A DNA stretch of 48,878 bases from Branchiibius sp. NY16-3462-2. Lineage in GTDB: Bacteria; Actinomycetota; Actinomycetes; Actinomycetales; Dermatophilaceae. Both the position numbers and the translations under genes were made by a program. The notes under the pieces were generated by a model, which saw only the letters and a program-made list of their open reading frames with translations, was not told the origin of the DNA and made no database searches. The DNA is taken from the NCBI RefSeq assembly GCF_001594145.1, contig NZ_LVCF01000039.1, forward strand, positions 1 through 48,878, written 5' to 3'. Shown here piece after piece: positions 25,601 through 32,748 of the stretch; position 1 is the first letter of the stretch; each line of letters begins with the position of its first letter.

Positions 25601-27106
25601 GTGAGTAAGCCAACCGGTCCAGACCCCCACGACGCGCCCGAACTGAACCAGTGGCTGGCGTTCCAGGGCCGCTCCTTGATCGTGACCGATCGTGAACATC
25701 CGGGCGCACAGGCGTTGTTGAAGCCGCGTCCGCTGTCACCTTCGACGGCGGCCGCGATGCACGACGGCTGCCATGCCCGGTGGGCGGTGGAGCGTTCGCT
25801 GCCTCGTTCGGCAGACCCGTTCGGTGCCGCCGAGAAAGGAACCGCGGTGCACGCGGTGCTGGAGGAGGCGTTGGCGTTGCCGGCGGAGCAGCGCACCGCG
25901 CAGACACTGCACGACCTGCTGGCACGCATCGAAACCGTCCGCGACGATGTGGTCGCCCCGGACGACCCGATGAAGGTCACGTCGTGGCGTGGCGAGGTCG
26001 CCGCGAAGATGGAGAAGGTGTCCGACGCGATCGACCTGAGGGCGTTGGACGTCATCGGAACCGAAGTGCCGTTGGAGAACCTCACCATCGCCAAAGTGCC
26101 GCTGCGCGGGTACATCGACGTCTACGCGCGGGAACCTAACAAGATCGACACGCGGATCCTGGACTGGAAGACAGGTAACCCGCGCACGCCCTACAAGGGC
26201 GACCGGGACGCTTACGCGGACCAGCAACGCATCTACGGCATGGCTATCGCGGCACTGACCGGGAAGCTGCCCGTGGGCGCGACACTCATCTACACCGCCA
26301 TCGGCGTAGCCAAAGAAGTCGACTACAGCCGCGAGGCGATGCGTGACACTGTGGAGGCGTTCAAGCGCAGTTACGACATCGCCCGGAACAACAGTGACAC
26401 AGGCGTTTTCGCGATGAAGGCGTCCGGGTTGTGCGGCTGGTGCCCACTGGCACTGGTTTGCCCGACCGGCAACGCCAAACGCACGGTCTCAGCGAAAACG
26501 ACGTCGGCTCTGATCGGGCCGAGCTTGGTGATCCCGACGGTTCTGCCGGGTGTGCGTCGCACCGTACCTGTGGCTGCCGAACAGGGCAGTCAGTCGATGA
26601 ACGGAGCAACCGTGGTAACCGAAGCCAAGTCGTGGGAGGAAGTGCTGCCCGCCGGGCAGACGGTCCCCGGAACCGGCAGCACCCTGAACCCCAACAGCTA
26701 CGCGGCCATCGCCGCGATGACCTCGACAACGATGGCGCTGGACGCGCTGCACGCCTACGACGTGCAGAACGGGACGGCGCTAGCGGGCAACGTTTCAGCG
26801 ATCCGCTCGTTGGGCTTGACGTTCGCCAGCCTGTTCGCCACCGTCCAAACCAACCTGGGTCTGCGGGCGTCCATGCAGGACGGTTCCAACACCCGCCTGC
26901 GCGCCGCGATGCACTCAGTCCTGGCCATCCAGCCGCCGCCGCTGCACAGCGCGGACAAGTCCGACTGGGAGGCGTGGTCGGCGCTGGCCGTTCGTCGCCT
27001 CGAAGTTCTGTTCAAGGTGTCCGCCGAAATCTGGGAAGCGGGCATCGTCGCCGAACCGTACGCCGACCTCGCTGGAACCATCGCCGCGAACCGGGTTTCG
27101 GTCTGA
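25601..27106 (+). CDS. RecB/Cas4-like PD-(D/E)XK nuclease with extra C-terminal domain
   Basis: A 501-residue protein. Residues 1-300 form a RecB/Cas4-type nuclease: GTAVHAVLEEAL near residue 85 (motif I His), GYIDVYAREP near 170 (catalytic Asp), ILDWKTGNP near 186 (D-x-K), DAYADQQRIYGMA near 207, and LCGWCPLALVCP near 283, a cysteine set that recalls the Fe-S site of Cas4/AddB proteins. Residues 333-501 form a separate helical domain starting MNGATVVTE. A copy of the promoter motif lies in frame just before that second part, so the gene may be a fusion or carry an internal start. GTG start set by the motif 6 nt upstream. Confidence 0.75.
   Translation: MSKPTGPDPHDAPELNQWLAFQGRSLIVTDREHPGAQALLKPRPLSPSTAAAMHDGCHARWAVERSLPRSADPFGAAEKGTAVHAVLEEALALPAEQRTAQTLHDLLARIETVRDDVVAPDDPMKVTSWRGEVAAKMEKVSDAIDLRALDVIGTEVPLENLTIAKVPLRGYIDVYAREPNKIDTRILDWKTGNPRTPYKGDRDAYADQQRIYGMAIAALTGKLPVGATLIYTAIGVAKEVDYSREAMRDTVEAFKRSYDIARNNSDTGVFAMKASGLCGWCPLALVCPTGNAKRTVSAKTTSALIGPSLVIPTVLPGVRRTVPVAAEQGSQSMNGATVVTEAKSWEEVLPAGQTVPGTGSTLNPNSYAAIAAMTSTTMALDALHAYDVQNGTALAGNVSAIRSLGLTFASLFATVQTNLGLRASMQDGSNTRLRAAMHSVLAIQPPPLHSADKSDWEAWSALAVRRLEVLFKVSAEIWEAGIVAEPYADLAGTIAANRVSV
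26555..26565 (+). promoter_or_regulatory. start-associated motif, copy 16 (inside an open frame)
   Basis: CGTCGCACCGT in the sense direction within the nuclease gene, translated as VRRTV. A GTG follows after 4 nt and an ATG at 26597 after 31 nt, both in the same frame. It is a candidate internal promoter. Confidence 0.5.
26597..27106 (+). CDS. possible internal gene: C-terminal domain of the nuclease protein made separately
   Basis: A nested 169-residue product starting MNGATVVTEAK, in the same frame as the nuclease. It is Ala/Thr-rich and helical, without a recognised family. Support comes from the promoter motif at 26555-26565 and from the clear break in character between the nuclease part and this part. 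It could equally be only the C-terminal domain of the long protein. Confidence 0.35.
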   Translation: MNGATVVTEAKSWEEVLPAGQTVPGTGSTLNPNSYAAIAAMTSTTMALDALHAYDVQNGTALAGNVSAIRSLGLTFASLFATVQTNLGLRASMQDGSNTRLRAAMHSVLAIQPPPLHSADKSDWEAWSALAVRRLEVLFKVSAEIWEAGIVAEPYADLAGTIAANRVSV

Positions 27107-27118
27107 CATGAGCCGTCT

Positions 27119-27158
27119 CGGACCGTAACCCGTTGAAACACAAGGGGTTTAAGGTCCG
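27119..27158. terminator. bidirectional hairpin terminator
   Basis: Paired arms CGGACC (27119-27124) with GGTCCG (27153-27158) and AACCC (27127-27131) with GGGTT (27145-27149), interrupted by small bulges. It lies between converging stops at 27106 and 27160. Confidence 0.6.
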
Positions 27159-27159
27159 G

Positions 27160-27981
27160 TCAGCTTTTCACGGACGCTTGCTCGGCGTGCCGGTCCAGGT
27201 GTTTCACCACGATGCCCTGGATCAGCACTCGTTGGCGACGAACCTGGGCGGTCGACACTTCCAGTTGGGCTGCAATCGTGTCGAGCGTGGGTGAGTCCAA
27301 GCCTTCCAGCGTCGGCGACAGCAACGCCCGGGCGACCTGTCCGAGCATCCGAGACAACCGATCGCATTCGGTGACGACCGCGTCGACGACCCCGGACAAC
27401 GCAGCCAGATCCGCGACGTCCTGGTCGTCGGCCACCTGGGTCAGTTCCGGATCGGCATTCAGTGAAACCGGTGGCGGCACAGGTGAACTGAGCCGTTCCA
27501 CGTCCTGCGGGGTGAGGATCAGGCCGGACTTCGCGGGGTCTTTACGCTTGGCGATCATCCGAGCGTTGTGCTCGGCAGCAAGCTGCTCCGGGGTCGGGTC
27601 GACGCCCAGCGTCATCTGCATCGCTCGACGCAACTTCTCCAGGTCACCACGCTTGCGTTCGTCGGCGCGGGTGCCGGCAGGCTGCATACCCCGGATCTCC
27701 CGCTGCAGGTTCTTAACTGCCCGGTCCACCAACACCGCTCCGGGCGAACGCACCTCGGTCAAGTACAGATCCGGCATCGTGAGCAGTCCGTGCGCTTCGG
27801 ACATCACCGCCTGCAGCGGTTCGTCGCCGACGTTCATGTCCGGCGGGCACATACGCATCGCCAACCGCAGCATGTACGGGCGGTTGACGGCCAGGAACGC
27901 GTCGATCTGAGCGACGCGCTGTTCATGCGGGAGCGCGGCGAACACGGCCACCGGGTCGGCAGGATTGATCTGGGACCTCAT
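27160..27981 (-). CDS. divergent sigma-70-family RNA polymerase sigma factor
   Basis: A 273-residue protein that aligns by eye with the domains of primary-type sigma factors. Residues 30-96 (NRPYMLRLAMRM ... VLVDRAVKNLQREI) resemble region 2 but lack its usual acidic DLIQEG block. Residues 115-139 (EKLRRAMQMTLG then VDPTPEQLAAEHN) match the start of region 3. Residues 171-186 (PVSLNADPELTQVADD) match the PxSLD linker. Residues 231-261 (TLDTIAAQLEVSTAQVRRQ) match the region 4 helix-turn-helix. It would direct RNA polymerase to special promoters. It is the last gene of an operon with ParA-like and mIHF-like genes; ATG 27981 overlaps the upstream stop (ATGA) and has GGAGG 8 nt upstream. Confidence 0.75.
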   Translation of the reverse strand: MRSQINPADPVAVFAALPHEQRVAQIDAFLAVNRPYMLRLAMRMCPPDMNVGDEPLQAVMSEAHGLLTMPDLYLTEVRSPGAVLVDRAVKNLQREIRGMQPAGTRADERKRGDLEKLRRAMQMTLGVDPTPEQLAAEHNARMIAKRKDPAKSGLILTPQDVERLSSPVPPPVSLNADPELTQVADDQDVADLAALSGVVDAVVTECDRLSRMLGQVARALLSPTLEGLDSPTLDTIAAQLEVSTAQVRRQRVLIQGIVVKHLDRHAEQASVKS

Positions 27982-28427
27982 TCGGCGGCCCTCCACACTT
28001 CGCGAAGGACCGCGTCAGTATGAAACGGGAACGCAGGGAACGCACGTTGACGGGAGCGCAGGTCACCCATCTCGCTGACCTCCAACACAGCCCCCAACCG
28101 GCGCACGGGAGTGCCCTTGTTGCGCATCACCCATCCAACCGTCACCTCACGGTCAAGCATCCCAGTGGGTACCGACAACCGCTGCCTGGCCAACGCCATG
28201 TCCCGGTTGAGCGTGCCTTGCGTACGTGTGGCACCGAGTAGGGCGTCGATACGCACCGCCAACAGCGGCCGACCACCCGGTTGGCACGCGGCAGCGATGA
28301 GTTCGGGCACGCTCGCTTCGCCGCGGGAGAGTGCCAGCAGCCACCGGGCCCGCAAGGCGCGTGCCTTGGTCGCCTTGGCAGTCATCTCCGCGGTGGAGTT
28401 GATCGGACGCTGCACGGGTGCACTCAC
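27978..28427 (-). CDS. mIHF-like DNA-binding protein
   Basis: A 149-residue basic protein. Residues 20-85 (ARALRARWLLALSRGEASV ... LLAVRIDALLGATRTQGTL) follow the pattern of actinobacterial integration host factor mIHF: a helix, an S/A-x-x-E-L/V-I block, then a helix-two-turn-helix with the ALL..L..GTR core. The C-terminal 60 residues (REVTVGWVMRNKG) are extra. Such proteins bend DNA and organise recombination or origin complexes. GTG start at 28427 overlaps the previous stop (GTGA), and its own stop overlaps the sigma gene start. Assignment by eye only. Confidence 0.5.
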   Translation of the reverse strand: MSAPVQRPINSTAEMTAKATKARALRARWLLALSRGEASVPELIAAACQPGGRPLLAVRIDALLGATRTQGTLNRDMALARQRLSVPTGMLDREVTVGWVMRNKGTPVRRLGAVLEVSEMGDLRSRQRAFPAFPFHTDAVLREVWRAAE

Positions 28428-29287
28428 CGGCCCACTCCGTCGATCAGGGCACGGTTCTTCATCACCGGTGACAGGTTGAGGTTGGTGGCTCTGCGCACCG
28501 TGCCCGCGGACCAGGCAGATGTGTCCGCGCCAGCGGCGATAGCGCTGCGGATCATCTGGCCACTGCGGGGATCGCCGAATCGACGGGCCAGTTCTCTGTT
28601 GACCAGGCTGTTGATTTCCATCGACAACCACCGCGCCGGCTCGACGGCCTCGAAGTCGACGTCCACGGCTTTGGCGACGAAACGCCCGACCTGCCCTAAC
28701 GTGCCACCCGGATCGCCGAACGTCATGGTGGCCGCGATCTGTGTGATCGTTTCGTCGTCGAACCCGGCGCCGTCAGCGAACTGCGAACCTTGACCGATCG
28801 ACACCAGCGCGCCCACCAGGGACTTGAGTCGGGTCACGATCGCTGTCCGGGTGATCTTCTCCGCCAGCAGAAGCATCTCCCAGTTGGCGACGCGGCCAGC
28901 CTCCACCAATCCCGGCAGGTGTTGGTGGCCCGTGTGGACGGCGGCCGATTGCACGTCGCCACCGAACCGTAACGCCTCGGGCGCAGACAGGGCGTGAATC
29001 CCACCGGCCTCGAAGGTGAACGCGCGGTGCTGGCCGAACGCGTCCGTGGACTTGGTTACCGGCAGGTCATCGACTCCTACCAGCACCGGTCCGTTCAAGC
29101 GATGCGGCATCGTCCGCCGACCCCCGGAGGAGTCAGGCCGGCGCCCTACGAGGGCAAAACCCCACCACCACGCCGGAAGGACCGCGTACTGACCTGCCGG
29201 CGTAGCACCGTCAGCCAGCAGTTGCGCGGCTTCCAGCCCGATCACCTGGGCCGAGATCAAGTCGGCCAGTTCCTGGGTCCTGCTCAC
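28424..29287 (-). CDS. hypothetical protein, 287 residues
   Basis: Unknown soluble protein, starting VSRTQELADLIS at GTG 29287, coupled by GTGA overlap to the membrane gene upstream and to the mIHF-like gene downstream. A helical N-terminus, a Trp-rich strand (LPAWWWGFALVG) and a long helical C-terminal half (ITRTAIVTRLKSLVGALVS) are visible. Long upstream in-frame sequence (to 29752) is Arg-rich shadow translation of the genes before it. Context suggests a role in partition or replication control, not more. Confidence 0.6.
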   Translation of the reverse strand: MSRTQELADLISAQVIGLEAAQLLADGATPAGQYAVLPAWWWGFALVGRRPDSSGGRRTMPHRLNGPVLVGVDDLPVTKSTDAFGQHRAFTFEAGGIHALSAPEALRFGGDVQSAAVHTGHQHLPGLVEAGRVANWEMLLLAEKITRTAIVTRLKSLVGALVSIGQGSQFADGAGFDDETITQIAATMTFGDPGGTLGQVGRFVAKAVDVDFEAVEPARWLSMEINSLVNRELARRFGDPRSGQMIRSAIAAGADTSAWSAGTVRRATNLNLSPVMKNRALIDGVGR

Positions 29288-29571
29288 CTCGGGAACCTCC
29301 CCAGAAGGCCTGTGGACGACGCCGGAAGCGCCAGCAGAGCCACCGGAACGGCGACCATGGGCGCACAGACGCCCAGGACCAGCAGCGCGCCCCACAGCGC
29401 CCGCTGAGGGCTCACCGGCGGGCGCAGCGCCCACGCGCCGATAACGGCCGCCAGGGCGGCTGCCAACCAGGCCACCAAGCCCCAGCCGTGCGGGACGAGA
29501 GACCCGACTGCTCCCGCGACGGCGAACGCCGCGACGCCGCCTACGAAACGCATCTGGGTGGGCGTGGTCAT
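29284..29571 (-). CDS. small membrane protein, three to four transmembrane segments
   Basis: A 95-residue, almost entirely hydrophobic protein (FVGGVAAFAVAGAVGSL; LVAWLAAALAAVIGAW; LWGALLVLGVCAPMVA). ATG 29571 overlaps the ParA-like stop (ATGA), so it is part of the same operon. It could tether the ParA-like ATPase to the membrane; that is inference. Confidence 0.6.
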   Translation of the reverse strand: MTTPTQMRFVGGVAAFAVAGAVGSLVPHGWGLVAWLAAALAAVIGAWALRPPVSPQRALWGALLVLGVCAPMVAVPVALLALPASSTGLLGRFPR

Positions 29572-30572
29572 CGCCGGGGCCAGCCCACGAGCCGCTTACG
29601 GGGGCCCGACTGCACTGGCGCCGCCGCCGGATCGAACTCGTCCAGCCCACCGGCGACCAGTTCGGTGGCACGGGCGTGTTTGACCGCCGCGATCGGCTCG
29701 AACTCCGGACGTCCGGTGACGCGCAGCAACACCGAGGCCAACACTGGGGCAAGCGCGGTCGACTTGGTCGGCAGGATCCCGACGCGCAGCTTGGAACGGA
29801 TCTGCTCCTCGTCGTCGGTGACGCAACCCAGGGACACGGCGAGCTTGGCCAAGGTACGGGTCATTGCTTCGATCTGGCGGGTCAGGTCGTCACCGGGTCG
29901 TCGCGGAACGTGGTTGACGGCGAACATGAGCCGCTCCAGGCGGACCCCGGTTCGGGAAGCCAGCGCCCGAAGCACGTCCACTGCCCCCACCAGGCCCGGC
30001 TGGGTCGGGGTCGTTAGCAGCACCAGCCACGCTCCGGAGCGCAGCAGCGGTTCGATCACGTCCTGGGTGACCGAACCGTCGACGTACGGCGTCAACCGGC
30101 CGCCGTCGACGATCACCAGGTCAGCCACCGTCGCCGCTGTCTCGATGGAAGCCAGCGCGGTGGAGTGCTCAACGGTGGCCCGCTCGGCTAGGCCGCTCGG
30201 AGTCAGGATCGTGTGGAAGCTGATGTCCGGGGTCTTGACCGAATCGGTGTTCATCGTGCCGGGGGAGACCAGCGCGGTGCGCACGTCGCCGGTGCGCTGC
30301 GCGGTCAACAGCGTCGGCAACACTCCCGAGCCGCGCAGCAGTTGGCGGACGCCGGAACCGACCAAGTCGGCATCAGCGAGCACTGTGCGGGACACCTTGC
30401 CGGCATTGCTGGCCAGCTCGGCCGCGGTTGCGGCGAAGCTGGTGACTCCGGTGCCACCGTCGGCGCTGGCGAAGATCAACACCGGGGCCAATCGGCCCTT
30501 GATCCTGACCCGAGGGTCGGTGTTCACGAACAGGTCGTCGAGGTTGTCGGCGGGGCTGGTGTCGGTCGTCAT
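29568..30572 (-). CDS. ParA/MinD-like P-loop ATPase
   Basis: A 334-residue ATPase of the ParA/MinD superfamily. SADGGTGVTSFAAT near residue 36 is a deviant Walker A, with T-G-V-T in place of the usual signature lysine pattern K-G-G-x-G-K. VLADADLVGSG near 65 matches the A' motif, and DLVIVDGGR near 152 matches Walker B. The missing Walker A lysine puts it nearer to degenerate CpaE/TadZ-like members than to active ParA. It is the first gene of the operon that ends with the sigma factor, and it lies beside the repeat-rich region 30573-31813, a plausible centromere. Start ATG 30572 with GGAG about 12 nt upstream; no 11-bp motif is seen here. Confidence 0.75.
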   Translation of the reverse strand: MTTDTSPADNLDDLFVNTDPRVRIKGRLAPVLIFASADGGTGVTSFAATAAELASNAGKVSRTVLADADLVGSGVRQLLRGSGVLPTLLTAQRTGDVRTALVSPGTMNTDSVKTPDISFHTILTPSGLAERATVEHSTALASIETAATVADLVIVDGGRLTPYVDGSVTQDVIEPLLRSGAWLVLLTTPTQPGLVGAVDVLRALASRTGVRLERLMFAVNHVPRRPGDDLTRQIEAMTRTLAKLAVSLGCVTDDEEQIRSKLRVGILPTKSTALAPVLASVLLRVTGRPEFEPIAAVKHARATELVAGGLDEFDPAAAPVQSGPRKRLVGWPRR

Positions 30573-30963
30573 GGCTCGGTGGTCTCCGTGTTGAGTCGGC
30601 CCTCGGGTGGTCGCGGACGCCTGGTGTGTCCACAGACTTATTCCAAGATCGACCGCCTGCCAGGGTGCCCGAAGGCTGTGACCTGCGGTTTCGTGAGTAC
30701 TCCTGGGTTGTCTGCGTGTCCGAGTCGGCGGTTGCCGGCCACGGTGGTCGGGGTTCGAGGCTTGCTGGTGCGTGCGAGGCAGGCTGCGTTAAGGCTTCCG
30801 GGGCACGTCGTCGGCGCCGGTTCGTCACCAGGGTTGGTTGGCGGCGGTTTCGGATCCGCGTCGCATCCGCCGGGATCTTCTGCCCGCTCGCTGGTCGAGT
30901 CGGCAGAACAGGCGCCCGCGACCCTTGGGCGGCGACCAACAGTTCCGGATCGTGGAAAGTTGG

Positions 30964-31011
30964 AGGGGGATACCCCTCGCGCGTACGCGCGCGTAGGGGT
31001 CTGACCCTACC
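30964..31011 (-). repeat. GC-alternating palindrome repeat A
   Basis: A 48-bp unit in inverted orientation relative to repeat B, with one mismatch. The core CCCCTCGCGCGTACGCGCGCG can fold back on itself and is alternating purine-pyrimidine, so Z-DNA or a cruciform is possible. Confidence 0.8.
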
Positions 31012-31066
31012 TCTGGAGTTGCGAAAACAGAGGCGGGTGGGTGTTCTGGCTGCATCCGCCACCACT

Positions 31067-31084
31067 TGACCACGCGTGTGGTCA
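31067..31084. repeat. palindrome TGACCAC-GCGT-GTGGTCA
   Basis: Perfect 7-bp arms around GCGT. The same heptamer recurs at 31152-31158, 31247-31253, 31255-31261 and 31342-31348, with a one-mismatch copy at 31354-31360. These look like iterons or operators. Confidence 0.7.
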
Positions 31085-31246
31085 GACGGTTCAGGGACGT
31101 TTGCGCAGGTCAGGGGGTGTTCGAGGGTCGAAAAACGGGGATCTGGCCACATGACCACGCCCGCAACAACCCGTATAGGGGATTTGGATACATATATCTC
31201 CCCCGGAAGTAATGTATGCGAATCCTCATAAGGGGGTATATACGGT

Positions 31247-31261
31247 GTGGTCAAGTGGTCA
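31247..31261. repeat. tandem GTGGTCA iterons
   Basis: Two direct GTGGTCA copies with an 8-nt period, directly before the TAG triplet run. They could form the binding site for the initiator protein. Confidence 0.55.
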
Positions 31262-31274
31262 GATCAGTAAAAAG

Positions 31275-31296
31275 TAGTAGTAAGTAGTAGTAGTAG
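31275..31296. repeat. TAG/TAA triplet run (DnaA-trio-like)
   Basis: TAG TAG TAA, one extra G, then four TAG units. The polarity matches the 5'-TA[G/A] repeats of the DnaA-trio unwinding element known from bacterial origins. No standard DnaA box (TTATNCACA) is seen beside it, so a plasmid initiator could use it instead. Confidence 0.4.
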
Positions 31297-31447
31297 AAGG
31301 CTCTGACCTGCGGTTTTGTGTTTCGAGGTTCCGGCGAAAACTGACCACACGGTGTGGCCAGTTGCAGCCAGTTGCAGCCAGAAACGGTCAAGTTTCCCGG
31401 AATGACGCGGTTTTCCAGGTCCAGATTGCGGTTTTGGCGATCTCATG

Positions 31448-31495
31448 GGTAGGGTCAGACCCCTACGCGCGCGTGCGCGCGAGGGGTATCCCCCT
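31448..31495 (+). repeat. GC-alternating palindrome repeat B
   Basis: Near-identical inverted partner of 30964-31011, beginning GGTAGGGTCAGACCCCTACG. The pair encloses the heptamer and AT-rich segment. Confidence 0.8.
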
Positions 31496-31559
31496 TCGAT
31501 TCGGTCCAGGTCAGGGACTCGTGATCGGCCGACAGCGACGTTTTCCCCCGAAACATGCG

Positions 31560-31606
31560 TAAGGTCATACCCCTCGCGCGCGCGTACGCGAGGGGGTCGT
31601 CCCTTT
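31560..31606 (+). repeat. GC-alternating palindrome repeat C
   Basis: AAGGTCATACCCCTCGCG at the left end; CCCCTCGCG and CGCGAGGGG form a perfect 9-bp stem. It shares a block of about 29 bp with repeat D. Confidence 0.75.
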
Positions 31607-31659
31607 TATTTGCGTTTTCAACGACCTGTAAGCTCGGGCATCGCCACCACCAACAGTGC

Positions 31660-31710
31660 AGGGTCATACCCCTCGCGCGCGCGTACGCGCGTGGGGGTGT
31701 GCCCCTACGG
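31660..31710 (+). repeat. GC-alternating palindrome repeat D
   Basis: The left half equals repeat C. The right half continues as GTGGGGGTGTGCCCCTACGG, which can form a second short stem. It lies about 100 nt before the next gene. Confidence 0.75.
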
Positions 31711-31813
31711 GGTTTGCTGCAAGAATCAGTCCCGCGGGCTTCCCCCAGTCGGCGAAGGTGGCAGGCTTAGCCACGTCCCGAACCAACTGGCCCAAGGAAC
31801 GAGCGAAACTACG

Positions 31814-32608
31814 ATGGTGGCAGGCGAGCCCGGTTTCGACGCACCGGTCGATGTCGCCGTGCGCTGGATCCTGACGATGAGCGATCCGCTCATCCCACCT
31901 GGTTACCGAGAGCGCATGGACGCGCAGATGTCTGCGCAGATCAGCGTCCAACCCCAGTGGGGGTCCTTCTTCCTCGGAGGAGCGATCAGCGACCTGATCC
32001 ACACGTTGCCGAGCGAAGACCCGTGGCGCAGCATCAGTGCACGCTTCGGCGACCACGCCATCGGCGACAAGGCACCAGGTTTCGATGGCGCCGTCACCGA
32101 CGACGGTGCCCCGTTCGGCACCTACCTGAACGCCCTGGACGTCTCCGGCCAAGTCATGGCCTACCCCGAGATCGACCCCGGTCTCATCGCCTTCGCCCAA
32201 GACCTCATGCCAGCCTCGTGCTACGCACTCGCCTGCGGCTCCCTGAGCCACAAGGAGGCGGCCGAAGCGCTACGGGCCGCATTGGTGCCGTTCGGGTCCT
32301 ACGACGTCGGCGACGATGGTCAACAGGATGCTGTCGGGGCTGCAGTCATCCACCCCGAGGTGCCGCCGGAGGGTTCTGGGGCGCTTCTGGTCGAGGCCGG
32401 GCTGCCCGCCCTGAGGTGGGCCGCCGCCCGACGACGTTCCTACCTGGACAGCTTCGACGACGGCTACCTGTTCGAGGTACTCGCTCGCTGGTCCCATCTC
32501 GCCGGACGACTCGCCGCCGGCGAAGATCCGGGCGAAGACCAATGGCGGCTCATTGCCGCGCGCAACGAGCAGAACGCCATCGAACCGCTGCCCGCCGACG
32601 ACTTCTGA
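31814..32608 (+). CDS. hypothetical protein upstream of the primase-helicase
   Basis: A 264-residue acidic protein of unknown family. I chose the ATG at 31814 (MVAGEPGFDAP), with AAGGAACGAG about 12 nt upstream; an ATG at 31877 (MSDPLIPPGYRE) is an alternative. The frame is open back to 31445, but that part runs through the palindromic repeats and is Arg-rich, so it is not coding. Mostly helical; blocks such as SMEAE-like helices are absent and no motif stands out. Its place between the candidate origin and the primase-helicase suggests replication control, but this is positional only. Confidence 0.55.
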   Translation: MVAGEPGFDAPVDVAVRWILTMSDPLIPPGYRERMDAQMSAQISVQPQWGSFFLGGAISDLIHTLPSEDPWRSISARFGDHAIGDKAPGFDGAVTDDGAPFGTYLNALDVSGQVMAYPEIDPGLIAFAQDLMPASCYALACGSLSHKEAAEALRAALVPFGSYDVGDDGQQDAVGAAVIHPEVPPEGSGALLVEAGLPALRWAAARRRSYLDSFDDGYLFEVLARWSHLAGRLAAGEDPGEDQWRLIAARNEQNAIEPLPADDF

Positions 32609-32731
32609 ATCTCCAGGCATCAGCCAAGGACCGGGAACGAAGTCCGGCGTCACCCACGCTGCCGTCGCAGCAGCGCGACCTTTCCGGAAGAACGAAGCCT
32701 GGTGACGGCCGGCCGCGCCAGCGACCGCGGC

Positions 32732-32742
32732 CGTCGCACCGT
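32732..32742 (+). promoter_or_regulatory. start-associated motif, copy 17
   Basis: CGTCGCACCGT on the plus strand, 6 nt before the GTG at 32749. It gives the primase-helicase its own promoter. Confidence 0.75.
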
Positions 32743-32748
32743 AGGTCG

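Larger units (their letters stand above)
30573..31813. other. gene-free repeat-rich region, candidate origin/partition locus
   Basis: About 1.24 kb with no convincing gene between the divergent ParA-like operon and the replication genes. 30573-30963 shows nothing distinctive. 30964-31011 and 31448-31495 are an inverted pair of 48-bp repeats. Between them are seven TGACCAC-type heptamers, an AT-rich stretch (about 31165-31250, with ATACATATATC and GGGGGTATATAC) and a TAG triplet run. Two more GC-alternating palindromes follow (31560-31606, 31660-31710). The layout resembles iteron plasmid origins. Placement next to a ParA-like gene makes a centromere equally possible. Confidence 0.55.

Noticed and set aside
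26555..26565. Counting this motif copy as a normal gene promoter
   Set aside because: It lies inside an intact open frame and the start spacing (4 or 31 nt) is off, so it is reported only as a candidate internal promoter.
29488..30594. 368-residue plus-strand open frame opposite the ParA-like gene
   Set aside because: Ser/Arg/Thr-rich antisense translation, while the ParA-like protein has clear family motifs.
30964..31710. Possible CRISPR array
   Set aside because: Four repeats differ in orientation and spacing, have no uniform spacers and no cas genes nearby.
31445..31813. In-frame N-terminal extension of the gene at 31814
   Set aside because: It would translate the GC-alternating palindromes into Arg-rich repeats; a normal start exists at 31814.
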